From Komagataeibacter sp. FNDCR2 (GTDB lineage Bacteria > Pseudomonadota > Alphaproteobacteria > Acetobacterales > Acetobacteraceae): a stretch of DNA of 64,000 bases. Below, piece after piece: positions 1 to 7,977 of this stretch (position 1 is the first letter of the stretch; every line of letters begins with the position of its first letter). A model generated the notes under the pieces. It saw only the letters and a list, made by a program, of their open reading frames with translations. It searched no databases and had not been told where the DNA came from. Made by a program: the position numbers and the translations under genes. The DNA lies in assembly GCF_021295395.1 (NCBI RefSeq), contig NZ_JAIWOU010000001.1:1673501-1737500 (forward strand), given 5' to 3'.

Positions 1-1
1 C

Positions 2-208
2 ACCGGGCAGGACGACGCGCCCTTTGGTCACCAGCTCAGCATCATTGGCGGCAACATAGATGACGCGGTCGCCCTGACCCATGTGCCGATAGCCCCCGAC
101 GGACGCCTGACCGACCGCAGGGGCAATAGTCTCGACCCGCGCTACCCGTGGTGCGTGGTGCTACAGGTCCGTTACGACGCGGACCGCGAACCCGTAACCA
201 GCCAGTAA
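2..208 (+). CDS. C-terminal end of an unidentified protein (possibly DUF2272-like), cut by window edge
   Basis: An open frame enters from the left edge and stops with TAA at 206-208, leaving 68 residues. The visible part contains IIGGNIDDAVALTHVPI and ends in RYPWCVVLQVRYD. The pattern of a Gly-Gly-Asn turn followed by DAV and a Tyr-Pro-Trp strand resembles what I remember of the DUF2272 C-terminus, a family related to CHAP/NlpC-type enzymes. That is a recollection, not an alignment. No domain boundary or catalytic residue can be judged because the start lies outside the window. Codon use is typical of the neighbouring genes, so it looks like a real gene. Confidence 0.5.
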   Translation, partial: TGQDDAPFGHQLSIIGGNIDDAVALTHVPIAPDGRLTDRRGNSLDPRYPWCVVLQVRYDADREPVTSQ

Positions 209-258
209 CCCCGCCCGCCCGGCGCAAACGCACCCGCCGGGCGGGGGCCGGTCGGTTC

Positions 259-669
259 TCAGCCCCGCGCGCAGGGCAGTTGGGACGCCTGCCAGCCCGC
301 AAGGCGGCCACGGCGGCCGGTGGCGTCTTCTGGCCCCTCGAATCCATCCGCCACGTTGAACACGTTATGGTAGCCGGCCTCATAGGCCGCATGGGCGGCG
401 GCCATGCTGCGCATGCCGGAACGGCAGATGAAGTAGATCCGGGCCGTCCGGCCAATCCCCGCCTTTTCCAGCGTGGCGATGAAATCGGGGTTGACCAGCC
501 CCACCGGGGGCAACTGCCAGCTGTCGCGCACCACTTCCTTGCCCGCGCCGGACAGGTCGGGCACGCCCACCTCCGCCCACTCCATGGGGGTGCGCACGTC
601 CACCAGATAGGTATCGGGATCGCCACGCACGGCTTCCCATGTGGCGGCGGGTGAAATATCTTCAATCAT
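259..669 (-). CDS. Rhodanese-domain protein
   Basis: A 136-residue protein that is essentially one rhodanese domain. The strand YLVDVRTPMEW (about 21-31) is the usual start of the fold. The active-site loop is CRSGMRS, with Cys82 as the presumed persulfide-carrying residue, and a GYHNVFNVADGFEG segment closes the domain. Single-domain rhodaneses move sulfane sulfur; the acceptor cannot be told from sequence. The insert PPVGLVNPDFIATLEKAGI between the two halves is typical of the longer alphaproteobacterial versions. It has no signal peptide, so it is likely cytoplasmic. It is divergent from cysteine synthase, which fits a sulfur-metabolism setting, but no shared operon exists. Confidence 0.85.
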   Translation of the reverse strand: MIEDISPAATWEAVRGDPDTYLVDVRTPMEWAEVGVPDLSGAGKEVVRDSWQLPPVGLVNPDFIATLEKAGIGRTARIYFICRSGMRSMAAAHAAYEAGYHNVFNVADGFEGPEDATGRRGRLAGWQASQLPCARG

Positions 670-819
670 TACCGTTTCCTTTCAGCGGCAAAACCTGTTG
701 CAGGGATATGCCAAGTCGCCGCCATTCCTGATAGTAGGGAATGAAATACGCACGACATGACCGAACCTGCCGCCAGCCGTGCCGCATGATATTATCCAGA
801 CCAGTGAAGGTGCTGCCTT

Positions 820-1842
820 ATGGCCAAAAGTGCAAATCCCGTCTTACCCCTCTCTCCCGACATGCCGGCGGCCGTCGGCCATACGCCCCTGATCCGACTG
901 CGGCAGGCGTCGGAAGCGACGGGATGCGATATTTACGGCAAGGCGGAATTCATGAACCCCGGTGGTTCGGTCAAGGACCGGGCGGCGCTGGCCATCATCA
1001 ACGACGCCGAGCGCCGGGGCGTGCTCAAGCCCGGCGGCACGATCGTGGAAGGCACTGCGGGCAATACCGGTATCGGGCTGACGCTGGTGGCCAATGCGCG
1101 CGGCTACCGCTCGATCATTGTCATGCCGGAAACCCAGAGCCAGGAAAAGATCGATTTCCTGCGCATGATCGGCGCGGATCTGCGCCTTGTGCCCGCCAAA
1201 CCGTTCCGGGATCCGGGCAACTACGTCCATGTCTCGCGCCGCCTGGCCGAAGAAACGGGTGGTGTGTGGGCTAACCAGTTCGACAATACCGCCAACCGTG
1301 AGGGGCACCGCCACACCACCGCCCCCGAAATATGGGAACAGACCGAAGGCCGGATCGACGCCTTCACCTGCTCGTGCGGCACGGGCGGCACGCTGGCGGG
1401 GGTCACCCTGGGGCTGGAAGACTGCGCGCAGCGCGCCGGGGTGGCGCGGCCCCGCATCGTGCTGGCCGACCCGGAGGGATCGGGCCTGTACGGCTGGGTG
1501 AAATCGGGCGACCTGTCGGCCAGCGGGTCATCCGTTACCGAAGGCATCGGCCAGTCGCGCGTGACGGGCAACCTGGAGGGGCTGCACTTTGATGATGCCG
1601 AGCGCATACCGGATGCGGAAGCGCTGGAACAGATTTACGCGCTGCTCATCCACGAAGGGCTGTCGGTCGGCGGATCGACGGGCATCAACATCGCCGCGGC
1701 CATACGCGTGGCGCGCGCCATGGGGCCGGGGCACCGTATCGTCACCATCCTGAGCGATGGCGGCGCGCGCTACCAGTCCAAGCTGTTCAATCCCACCTTC
1801 CTGCGCAGCAAGCACCTGCCGGTGCCCGCCTGGCTGGCCTGA
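820..1842 (+). CDS. cysK: Cysteine synthase (PLP-dependent O-acetylserine sulfhydrylase family)
   Basis: 340 residues, a fold-type II PLP enzyme expected to make cysteine from O-acetylserine and sulfide in the cytoplasm. The N-terminal AVGHTPLIRL block and the NPGGSVKDR motif with the presumed Schiff-base Lys52 are present. The substrate/phosphate loops appear as EGTAGNTGIGL, and the C-terminal PLP-binding GGSTGIN is intact. Asn and Gly replace the more common TSGNTG loop only slightly, so cystathionine beta-synthase-like or CysM-type specificity cannot be excluded. The gene stands alone between a divergent rhodanese and a two-component system 78 bp downstream. Confidence 0.88.
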   Translation: MAKSANPVLPLSPDMPAAVGHTPLIRLRQASEATGCDIYGKAEFMNPGGSVKDRAALAIINDAERRGVLKPGGTIVEGTAGNTGIGLTLVANARGYRSIIVMPETQSQEKIDFLRMIGADLRLVPAKPFRDPGNYVHVSRRLAEETGGVWANQFDNTANREGHRHTTAPEIWEQTEGRIDAFTCSCGTGGTLAGVTLGLEDCAQRAGVARPRIVLADPEGSGLYGWVKSGDLSASGSSVTEGIGQSRVTGNLEGLHFDDAERIPDAEALEQIYALLIHEGLSVGGSTGINIAAAIRVARAMGPGHRIVTILSDGGARYQSKLFNPTFLRSKHLPVPAWLA

Positions 1843-1920
1843 AGGGCCACTGTGGCCCGATAATTGCAACGGAGTGAAACATCTGGTGCGGCGGCGTACC
1901 GGGTCATGTAGAATACCGCA

Positions 1921-2640
1921 ATGACCCCCCTGCCGCATATCCTGATCATTGATGATGACCGCGAGATCCGTGACCTGCTGGCGCGCTTTCTCGAACGCAA
2001 CGAACTGCGTGTCACCACCGCGCGCGACGGGCATGAAGCCCGCCGCCGCTGGGCGGAGGGACACTACCAGCTTGTCATCCTTGACCTCATGCTGCCGGGG
2101 GAAAGCGGGCTGGACATCTCGCGCTGGCTGCGCACGCAGGCCAACGTGCCCATCGTGATGCTGACCGCCATGGGCGATGATACCGACCGGATCATCGGGC
2201 TGGAACTGGGGGCGGATGATTACGTCCCCAAACCCTTCAACCCGCGCGAACTTCTGGCGCGCATCCGCGCGGTGCTGCGCCGCACATCCGACACGCCGGA
2301 CCCGCGCAGCGTGCCGGTGCTGCATACCCTGCGCTTTGCCGGATGGGTGCTCGATACCGGCCGCCGCCGTCTGGTCAACCCCGACGATGTGGAAGTCCCG
2401 CTGACCGGCGGGGAATACGACCTGCTGCATGCCCTGCTGGAACGGGCCAACCGCGTCATGACGCGCGACATGCTGTTCGACCTGCTGCGCGGGCGGCAGG
2501 CGGGGCCGTTCGACCGGGCCATTGACGTGGCGATCAGCCGCCTGCGCCGCAAGCTGGAAGATAACGGGCGCAATGCGCAGCTCATCAAGACCGTGCGTGG
2601 GGGTGGCTATGTCCTCGCCGCGGAGGTTGAGCGTATCTGA
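1921..2640 (+). CDS. OmpR-family response regulator
   Basis: 239 residues. The receiver domain (about 5-118) has the acidic cluster IDDD (Asp11-13), phospho-acceptor Asp55 in VILDLMLPG, Thr82 in MLTAMG and Lys104 in VPKPF. A winged-helix trans_reg_C domain follows (about 140-235), with RPL-type strands and the ISRLRRKLED recognition helix. It therefore looks fully functional as a phosphorylation-controlled DNA-binding regulator. The histidine kinase gene starts 8 bp after its stop, so the pair is surely co-transcribed and probably translationally linked. Targets are unknown. The order OmpR-like regulator then EnvZ-like kinase is the usual one. Confidence 0.93.
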   Translation: MTPLPHILIIDDDREIRDLLARFLERNELRVTTARDGHEARRRWAEGHYQLVILDLMLPGESGLDISRWLRTQANVPIVMLTAMGDDTDRIIGLELGADDYVPKPFNPRELLARIRAVLRRTSDTPDPRSVPVLHTLRFAGWVLDTGRRRLVNPDDVEVPLTGGEYDLLHALLERANRVMTRDMLFDLLRGRQAGPFDRAIDVAISRLRRKLEDNGRNAQLIKTVRGGGYVLAAEVERI

Positions 2641-2648
2641 CCGCGCGT

Positions 2649-4208
2649 ATGTCCCCCTTTCCGCCGTCCTACCTGTCCCCCCCCGCACCGGATGAACAGC
2701 CGCCCGGCAACTGGTGGACGCACCTGCGCACGCGCCTGCTGCCCCAGTCCCTGGCGGCGCGGACCACGCTGCTCCTGATCGGCGGGCTGGGGGTGATCCA
2801 GATCATCGGCCTGACCATCCATGCCATGGACCGCTTCGATTTCGACCAGCGCATGATCAACGCGCAGGCCCGCAGCAAGGTCTTCACCTATTACCGCGCC
2901 ATTGTGGAAACCGCCCCCTCCGACCGGGCGCGCGAACTCGCGGCCCTTCACCTGCCCGAAGGGGTCAGCATAACCCTGACCCCCGGCCCGGAACCGGACA
3001 TGGTCAATGGCCTGGTCATGCCGCCCCACCCCCCGCACCACATGCACCCGCCGGGCGACTGGATGCCCCCCGATGACAGGGGGCCCACGCCCTTCGGCCC
3101 GCCGGGCCACCACCACCACCCCTTCGGCCCCGGCGGGCCGGATGGTGATGGGCCGGGAGAAGATCCGGGCATGGGGCCGCTGCCGCAGTCGCTCCGGCCC
3201 GAGCAGGTCATGGTCTCCCCCGCGACGGGGCGCAGGCGCACGGTCGCCTTCCTGCTTCCCGATGAGCGGCGATGGGTCACCATCCATTACATAACGCCCC
3301 GGCCCAGCCCGTTCCGCTCCCCCACATTTCCCATCGCGTTCCTGATCATGACGTTCACGGGGGGGCTGCTGATCCTGTGGGGGGTGCGCAGGCTGATCGC
3401 GCCGGTCAGCACGCTGGCCGCCGCCGCCGAGGAACTGGGCCGCAATGTCAACGCCCCGCCCATGCCCGAAGACGGCCCGCTGGAGGTGGCGCGCGCCGCC
3501 CATGCCTTCAACACCATGGCGCACCGCATCCGTCGCTATCTCATGGATCGCACGCTCATGCTGACCGCCATCGGCCATGACCTGCGCACCCCCATCACAC
3601 GGCTGAAGCTGCGCGCCGAATTCGTTGAGGACGAGGAGATGCGGGCCAAGATTCTCACTGACCTCGACGAACTGGAAGCCATGGTCACGGCGACGCTGTC
3701 CTTTGGACGCGATGCGGCGCAGCGCGAACCCATGGGGCGGGTCAACCTGACCGCCCTGCTCCAGACCATCGCGGATGAAGCCGCCGAGACCTACCCCGAA
3801 GCCGCCGGGGAGATCACCTTCACCCATGCCGACATCCCGGACACGCATGTCCGCACCCGGCCGGTCGCGCTCAAGCGCGCGCTGAACAATCTGGTGACGA
3901 ACGCCATAAAATACGGCGGTGGCGTGCGCATCACACTCAATGCACCCCAGCAGGGCGAAGGCGGGGACGCGGGTGAATACACCGTCACCATACTGATCGA
4001 GGATGAAGGCCCCGGCCTGCCGACCGAGGATCTGGAACGCATGTTCGACCCCTTCGTCCGCGCCGAACAGAGCCGCAACCGTGAAACCGGCGGCACCGGG
4101 CTGGGGCTGTCCATTTCACGCAATATCATATGGGGGCTGGGGGGGGACATCCGGCTGACCAACCGGCAGCCGCATGGGCTGCGTGTGACCGTGACCCTGG
4201 TGTGTTAG
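2649..4208 (+). CDS. EnvZ-type sensor histidine kinase with His/Pro-rich periplasmic domain
   Basis: 519 residues. TM1 lies at about 33-55 and TM2 at about 227-246, bracketing a periplasmic domain of about 170 residues, followed by HAMP, HisKA and HATPase_c. The phospho-accepting His310 sits in AIGHDLRTPITRLK. The ATP-lid region shows NNLVTNAIKYG, EDEGPGLP and GGTGLGLSIS, so catalysis looks intact. The odd part is residues about 118-182 of the sensor domain, which are very rich in Pro, His, Gly and Asp, including MPPHPPHHMHPP and GHHHHPF. Such a stretch could bind a transition metal or be a flexible spacer; this is inference. It partners the response regulator immediately upstream. Confidence 0.92.
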   Translation: MSPFPPSYLSPPAPDEQPPGNWWTHLRTRLLPQSLAARTTLLLIGGLGVIQIIGLTIHAMDRFDFDQRMINAQARSKVFTYYRAIVETAPSDRARELAALHLPEGVSITLTPGPEPDMVNGLVMPPHPPHHMHPPGDWMPPDDRGPTPFGPPGHHHHPFGPGGPDGDGPGEDPGMGPLPQSLRPEQVMVSPATGRRRTVAFLLPDERRWVTIHYITPRPSPFRSPTFPIAFLIMTFTGGLLILWGVRRLIAPVSTLAAAAEELGRNVNAPPMPEDGPLEVARAAHAFNTMAHRIRRYLMDRTLMLTAIGHDLRTPITRLKLRAEFVEDEEMRAKILTDLDELEAMVTATLSFGRDAAQREPMGRVNLTALLQTIADEAAETYPEAAGEITFTHADIPDTHVRTRPVALKRALNNLVTNAIKYGGGVRITLNAPQQGEGGDAGEYTVTILIEDEGPGLPTEDLERMFDPFVRAEQSRNRETGGTGLGLSISRNIIWGLGGDIRLTNRQPHGLRVTVTLVC

Positions 4209-4424
4209 GGCGGCACGCCCCGCATGGGCCTGGCCATCACATTGATGTGTAGGGTCGGGACTGACGGGCGGCGGCATGCAGGAGATGAGAAAGACAGGCG
4301 ATGGGGGCGATCGGATCCTGTCTGGAGGGTTGTTCCGGAGTCCGGGGGGAGGCGACTTGACGAATACCGGAGTTCAGGAATGAATTTTCAACGGCCCGGT
4401 TAAATATCCGGTAAAGGCAGGCTG

Positions 4425-4973
4425 TTATATCGCCACTGATGTCAGGTGAATATTGGATTCATCAAGTTCGTCCTGACGGATCATGTCCTTCACTTTCGCG
4501 ATGGAAAAAGACGGCGCCTTTGTCTTGGAGCGCTGGCGTTTCTCGTTATCGTCCTCGATAAACGCATTTGTTGCGGGGTCGAGATAGCCGTAGCCGCACA
4601 GATATGGATTCCGCACATCGGCCATCACGGCCACGACATGATAACGCCGACGTCCCACCCAGTATTCAGCAACCGAGTCCTGATCCACGCCGGGATAGTT
4701 GAACGTTACTCCGCGGGAATGGAGATAATCAAAGATATTCCCCATGAGAACATTCATAAGCTTCTGTTTTCTCGGATTGAATTCAAAAGCATAATAAAAA
4801 TGTTCCAGATAGACCTTCTCTTCCTGCGGCAGGGACTTCGGATTGACCCATCCCAGGATGCTCTGCATCTTCGTGGGTTTGGGTTTTACCTTGATGGGCC
4901 GGTCACGGAAGATAATAGTCCCCCGTTGGTTAAAGAAAATCGGAAGAATAACGTGTTGCGGATCATCATTCAT
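4425..4973 (-). CDS. Hypothetical protein, lower-GC gene with near-ideal ribosome binding site
   Basis: 182 residues that I do not recognise. No signal peptide or membrane span is visible. The protein is mixed alpha/beta with an aromatic-rich middle (EHFYYAFEFNPRKQK, EYWVGRRRYHVVAVM) and a charged C-terminus (DDNEKRQRSKTK). The GC content and codon use are clearly lower than in the neighbours. The start is well supported: the plus strand reads tcacctcct just upstream, i.e. AGGAGGTGA on the coding strand, 5 bases before the ATG and complementary to the 16S anti-Shine-Dalgarno end. The ATG overlaps the TGA of a small upstream frame (4970-5188), suggesting coupling. Its function is unknown and transfer from another genome is plausible. 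Confidence 0.7.
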   Translation of the reverse strand: MNDDPQHVILPIFFNQRGTIIFRDRPIKVKPKPTKMQSILGWVNPKSLPQEEKVYLEHFYYAFEFNPRKQKLMNVLMGNIFDYLHSRGVTFNYPGVDQDSVAEYWVGRRRYHVVAVMADVRNPYLCGYGYLDPATNAFIEDDNEKRQRSKTKAPSFSIAKVKDMIRQDELDESNIHLTSVAI

Positions 4974-5188
4974 GAAATCACCTCCTGATTTTGCAATATC
5001 AGACCTCTCCTGTTTCCGGCAATGGCCTGAATATCAGGCGCCTCCATCATGTTCGTGCCCATGGAAATGACCCACGGGGAAGAATTTCGTCCCTGTTGAA
5101 ACAGAATCCGCGCGGCCGTTCCGGCGCAAACGCGGTTCCCGGATATGATCCATTCCACACGCGCCCCATAAAATGATGCCCTGTTCAC
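4970..5188 (-). CDS. Candidate small ORF upstream of and overlapping the 4425-4973 gene
   Basis: A 72-residue frame can be read from GTG at 5188 to TGA at 4970. The TGA overlaps the next ATG as ATGA, the arrangement used for translational coupling throughout this window. The product would contain GARVEWIISGNRVCAGTAAR and PWVISMGTNMMEAPDIQAIA, which looks protein-like, but no family is recognised and no strong Shine-Dalgarno precedes the GTG. The frame stays open further upstream, so it could also be the remnant of a longer gene. The rest of the gap up to 5300 shows nothing else I can interpret. Confidence 0.35.
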   Translation of the reverse strand: MNRASFYGARVEWIISGNRVCAGTAARILFQQGRNSSPWVISMGTNMMEAPDIQAIAGNRRGLILQNQEVIS

Positions 5189-5300
5189 CCCGCGCGCGGA
5201 GCCATTGCGCCTCTGGCCCGTTTGGGTCGCGTGGAAGGCCGGGACAGCCGGATTCCAATAACTTCTTGCTCCGCCCGGGGGACAATGGCATTGCCCGATA

Positions 5301-5879
5301 ATGCTTAACCGCCTGTATGCCCGCATCATTGCGCTGGCTGCCAGTCCGCATGCCGCCATCTGGCTGGCTGTCATCTCCTTTGCCGAGGCCAGCGTCTTCC
5401 CGCTGCCGCCCGACATCATGCTCGTGCCCATGGTGCTGGCGTGCCGGGAACGCGCGTTCCGGCTGGCGGCCATCTGCACGCTGGCAAGCGTGTGCGGGGC
5501 GGTGCTGGGGTGGACCATCGGCGCGTTCCTGCTCGATTATGCCGCCATACCCATCGCGCGGTTCTATCATGCTGAAAACACATTGCATTCACTGCAGGAA
5601 CGCTTCCGTGAATGGGGGGTGTGGATCGTCCTGTTCAAGGGGCTGACCCCCATCCCGTTCAAATTCGTCACCATCGCCAGCGGCGCCGCGCATTTTTCGC
5701 TGCTGCCGTTCCTGCTTGCCTGCGCCGTGACCCGTGGGGCGCGGTTCTTCCTGCTGGCGGCCCTGCTGCGCCGCTTTGGCGCGCCCATACAGGATTTTAT
5801 CGAACGCAGGCTGCCACTGGTCGCGCTCATGTTCGCGGTGGCGCTGCTGGGCGGCGTGGTCGCGCTGAAATACATCTGA
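5301..5879 (+). CDS. YqaA/DedA-family (VTT domain) inner membrane protein
   Basis: 192 residues with four to five hydrophobic segments. The sequence FAEASVFPLPPDIMLVPM near the start and FKGLTPIPFKFVTIASGAA in the middle are the hallmark re-entrant-loop motifs of the SNARE-associated/VTT (DedA, YqaA) superfamily. DedA-superfamily members act in membrane lipid homeostasis, some as phospholipid flippases or carriers; YqaA-type proteins are less well characterised. The length matches YqaA-like proteins rather than the longer DedA. It stands alone: 143 bp separate it from the next gene on the same strand. The start follows an in-frame TAA, so it cannot be extended far. Confidence 0.85.
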   Translation: MLNRLYARIIALAASPHAAIWLAVISFAEASVFPLPPDIMLVPMVLACRERAFRLAAICTLASVCGAVLGWTIGAFLLDYAAIPIARFYHAENTLHSLQERFREWGVWIVLFKGLTPIPFKFVTIASGAAHFSLLPFLLACAVTRGARFFLLAALLRRFGAPIQDFIERRLPLVALMFAVALLGGVVALKYI

Positions 5880-6022
5880 GCGCACGCATCAGGCCTTGCC
5901 TGCCCGTGTGGCAGTGTTCGGCCCCCGCAGGCCGTGATAGGCTGCGCGCTCTGTCATTTTCATTCCGCGCGGGCCGAGCATTCGCCGCGCGGGCATCTAT
6001 CCACGGGTTGGGAGCATAGTTC

Positions 6023-7009
6023 ATGCCGCAGCAGGTTGCTGTCATTACCGGAGCGGGCGCGGGAATCGGGCGCGCCACGGCGCGTACACTGGCGCGCGCG
6101 GGGTGCGATGTCGCCCTGATCGGTCGTAACCGCGACCGGCTGGGTGACGCGGCGGCCGAACTGCGCGAACTCAATATCCGCACCCATATCGCCTGCGCCG
6201 ACGTGGCCGACGCGGCGGCCATCGAACAGGCCGCCGAGGAAATCGAGGAACAGCTCGGTCCCATCACGCTATGGATCAACTGCGCGGGGGCGACCGTAAC
6301 CGGCCAGATCGCGGCCCTTGACGCCGATGAAATCCGCCGTGCGACGGAAGTGACCTATCTGGGCACCGTCAACGGCACGCGCGCGGCGCTGAACCGCATG
6401 CGGCGGCGCGGGCATGGCACGATCGTCAACCTTGACCGGCTGGCCAGCCTGCGCCCGCCGCCGCTCCAGGCGGTGGAAAACGGGGCGCGCGCCGCGGTCC
6501 GCGCCTTTTCCGAAAGCCTGCGGCCCGAAATCCTGCATGATGGGGACCGCATCCATATCGCGCTGGTACACCTGCCCGCCATCAACACGCCGCGTTTTTC
6601 ATGGACACGGAACCATACCGGCAAGCACCTGAAGCCGATGGGGCCGGTCTATGAACCCGAAATCGCGGCCGAAGCCATCTGCCGGGCCGCCTTCGGGCGG
6701 GAGCGGGATATATGGGTGGGCCTGTCGGGCATGCGCAACTGGGTGCTGAGCACCTTCCTGCCCGGCCTGTCGGACCACTGGCTGGCGGGCAAAGGGTATG
6801 GCCGGCAGATGGAAAAAATGCCGGTTACGGGCGACGAGCCCGATGACCTGTTCGAGACCGTGCCGGGCGCTTACGCCGCCCATGGCCGTTTTGACATGAT
6901 CACCCGCAAGGGCATGCCGCTGTTCCTGACCAGCCGCCACGCCCAGTTCGCCACGGTGGCGGGGATGCTGGGGATGCTGCTGTTCGCGCTCCGCCGCAGG
7001 CGGGGCTGA
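6023..7009 (+). CDS. SDR-fold protein lacking the Ser-Tyr-Lys catalytic residues
   Basis: 328 residues. The N-terminal Rossmann motif TGAGAGIG (9-16) and the NCAG motif (Asn86) show a short-chain dehydrogenase fold with an intact dinucleotide site. Aligning IVNLDRLASLRPPPLQAVENGAR with the normal family pattern puts Arg139 where Ser should be, Glu152 where Tyr should be and Arg156 where Lys should be, with the correct 13- and 4-residue spacing. Oxidoreductase activity is therefore unlikely. The downstream block HIALVHLPAINTPRF and a C-terminal hydrophobic anchor (about 308-323) followed by RRRRG resemble membrane-associated alphaproteobacterial SDRs. It may be a structural or regulatory pseudoenzyme. 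The gene is intact and its codon use is normal. Confidence 0.85.
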   Translation: MPQQVAVITGAGAGIGRATARTLARAGCDVALIGRNRDRLGDAAAELRELNIRTHIACADVADAAAIEQAAEEIEEQLGPITLWINCAGATVTGQIAALDADEIRRATEVTYLGTVNGTRAALNRMRRRGHGTIVNLDRLASLRPPPLQAVENGARAAVRAFSESLRPEILHDGDRIHIALVHLPAINTPRFSWTRNHTGKHLKPMGPVYEPEIAAEAICRAAFGRERDIWVGLSGMRNWVLSTFLPGLSDHWLAGKGYGRQMEKMPVTGDEPDDLFETVPGAYAAHGRFDMITRKGMPLFLTSRHAQFATVAGMLGMLLFALRRRRG

Positions 7010-7030
7010 AAACCCGGAGTGCTTTTCCTA

Positions 7031-7055
7031 CCTGATGGCGTCCCGCGCCATCAGG
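7031..7055. repeat. Perfect hairpin between two convergent genes
   Basis: cctgatggcg and its exact reverse complement are separated by a 5-base loop, just after the SDR stop and reaching into the last codon of ispE. The 10-bp GC-rich stem could end transcription from both sides, but no clear run of T follows on either strand, so it is not a classic intrinsic terminator. Confidence 0.5.
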
Positions 7056-7977
7056 CATGAAGCGGGGCGGCCGAAGGGACCAGTCGCGCCCCGCCCCGGT
7101 ACAGATCCCCCGCCCATACCCACCATTTCGCGCGCTGGACGCCCGCCTGCGCGGCGCGTGCGGCGGCGGGACTGTCGAACAGGGCGTAACAGGTGGCCCC
7201 CGACCCGCTCATGCGCGCAAGGCGGCAACCGGGCGCGCTTTGCAAGGTGGCGAGGACATCCGCGATTTCGGGGCAGATGGCGCAGGCGGCTTCCTGCAGG
7301 TCATTGGTCTGCATGGAAAGGTCACGCACCATGTCGGCCAGCGTATCCCACCGGGGCGGAAGGTCCGCGCGCGGCGTGAAGCCGGGCTTGCGCGCACGGA
7401 ATACCTGCGGGGTGGAAACGCTCTGCCCGCAATTGACCAGCATGATCCCGCATTCCGGCAGGCGGGGCGCGCTGGACAGTTCCTCCCCGATGCCTTCCAT
7501 CCGCGCGGCAAGCTGCTCCACGCAGACCGGCACATCGGCCCCCAGGCGGGTCGCGAGCATCAGCAGCCGCGCGCGCGGGATGGACAGCTTCCATACATCG
7601 CGCAGCAGCCGCAGCGCCGCCGCCGCATCCGCCGAGCCACCGCCGATTCCCGACGCCACCGGCAGTTCCTTGCGCAGCACGATTTCGACATCGGGCAGGT
7701 GGCGCGCCACGTCCGCCCCCACATGCTCGCACAGCAGCCTGCCCGCGCGCACGATCAGGTTGTCCGCGTGGTCGCCCTGCAGGCCGGGTGAAAAAGTGCC
7801 CTCGACCCGCAGCTTCACGTTCCCGCCCCGCCCCGCGCCACGGGTCAGTTCCAGCTCATCCGCCGCCCCGGCGAAAACGGCCAGACTGTCCAGCAGGTGA
7901 TAGCCATCTTCCCGCCGCCCGGTGACATGCAGGTACAGGTTGATCTTTGCATGGGCCAGTTCGTGCAGCGAAGACAT
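7051..7977 (-). CDS. ispE: 4-diphosphocytidyl-2-C-methyl-D-erythritol kinase
   Basis: 308 residues of a GHMP-kinase enzyme that phosphorylates CDP-methylerythritol in the MEP isoprenoid pathway. The N-terminal AHAKINLYLHVTGRREDGYH block and the ATP-binding PVASGIGGGSADAAAALRLL block (about residues 100-120) are both present and canonical. The start ATG overlaps the stop of the upstream TPR gene as ATGA, so translation is probably coupled to it. With dxs only 8 kb away, the window holds two MEP-pathway genes, which supply the precursors of the hopanoids made by the hpn genes here. The C-terminal RMSGSGATCYALFDS block, shared by GHMP kinases, is intact. Confidence 0.95.
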   Translation of the reverse strand: MSSLHELAHAKINLYLHVTGRREDGYHLLDSLAVFAGAADELELTRGAGRGGNVKLRVEGTFSPGLQGDHADNLIVRAGRLLCEHVGADVARHLPDVEIVLRKELPVASGIGGGSADAAAALRLLRDVWKLSIPRARLLMLATRLGADVPVCVEQLAARMEGIGEELSSAPRLPECGIMLVNCGQSVSTPQVFRARKPGFTPRADLPPRWDTLADMVRDLSMQTNDLQEAACAICPEIADVLATLQSAPGCRLARMSGSGATCYALFDSPAAARAAQAGVQRAKWWVWAGDLYRGGARLVPSAAPLHA

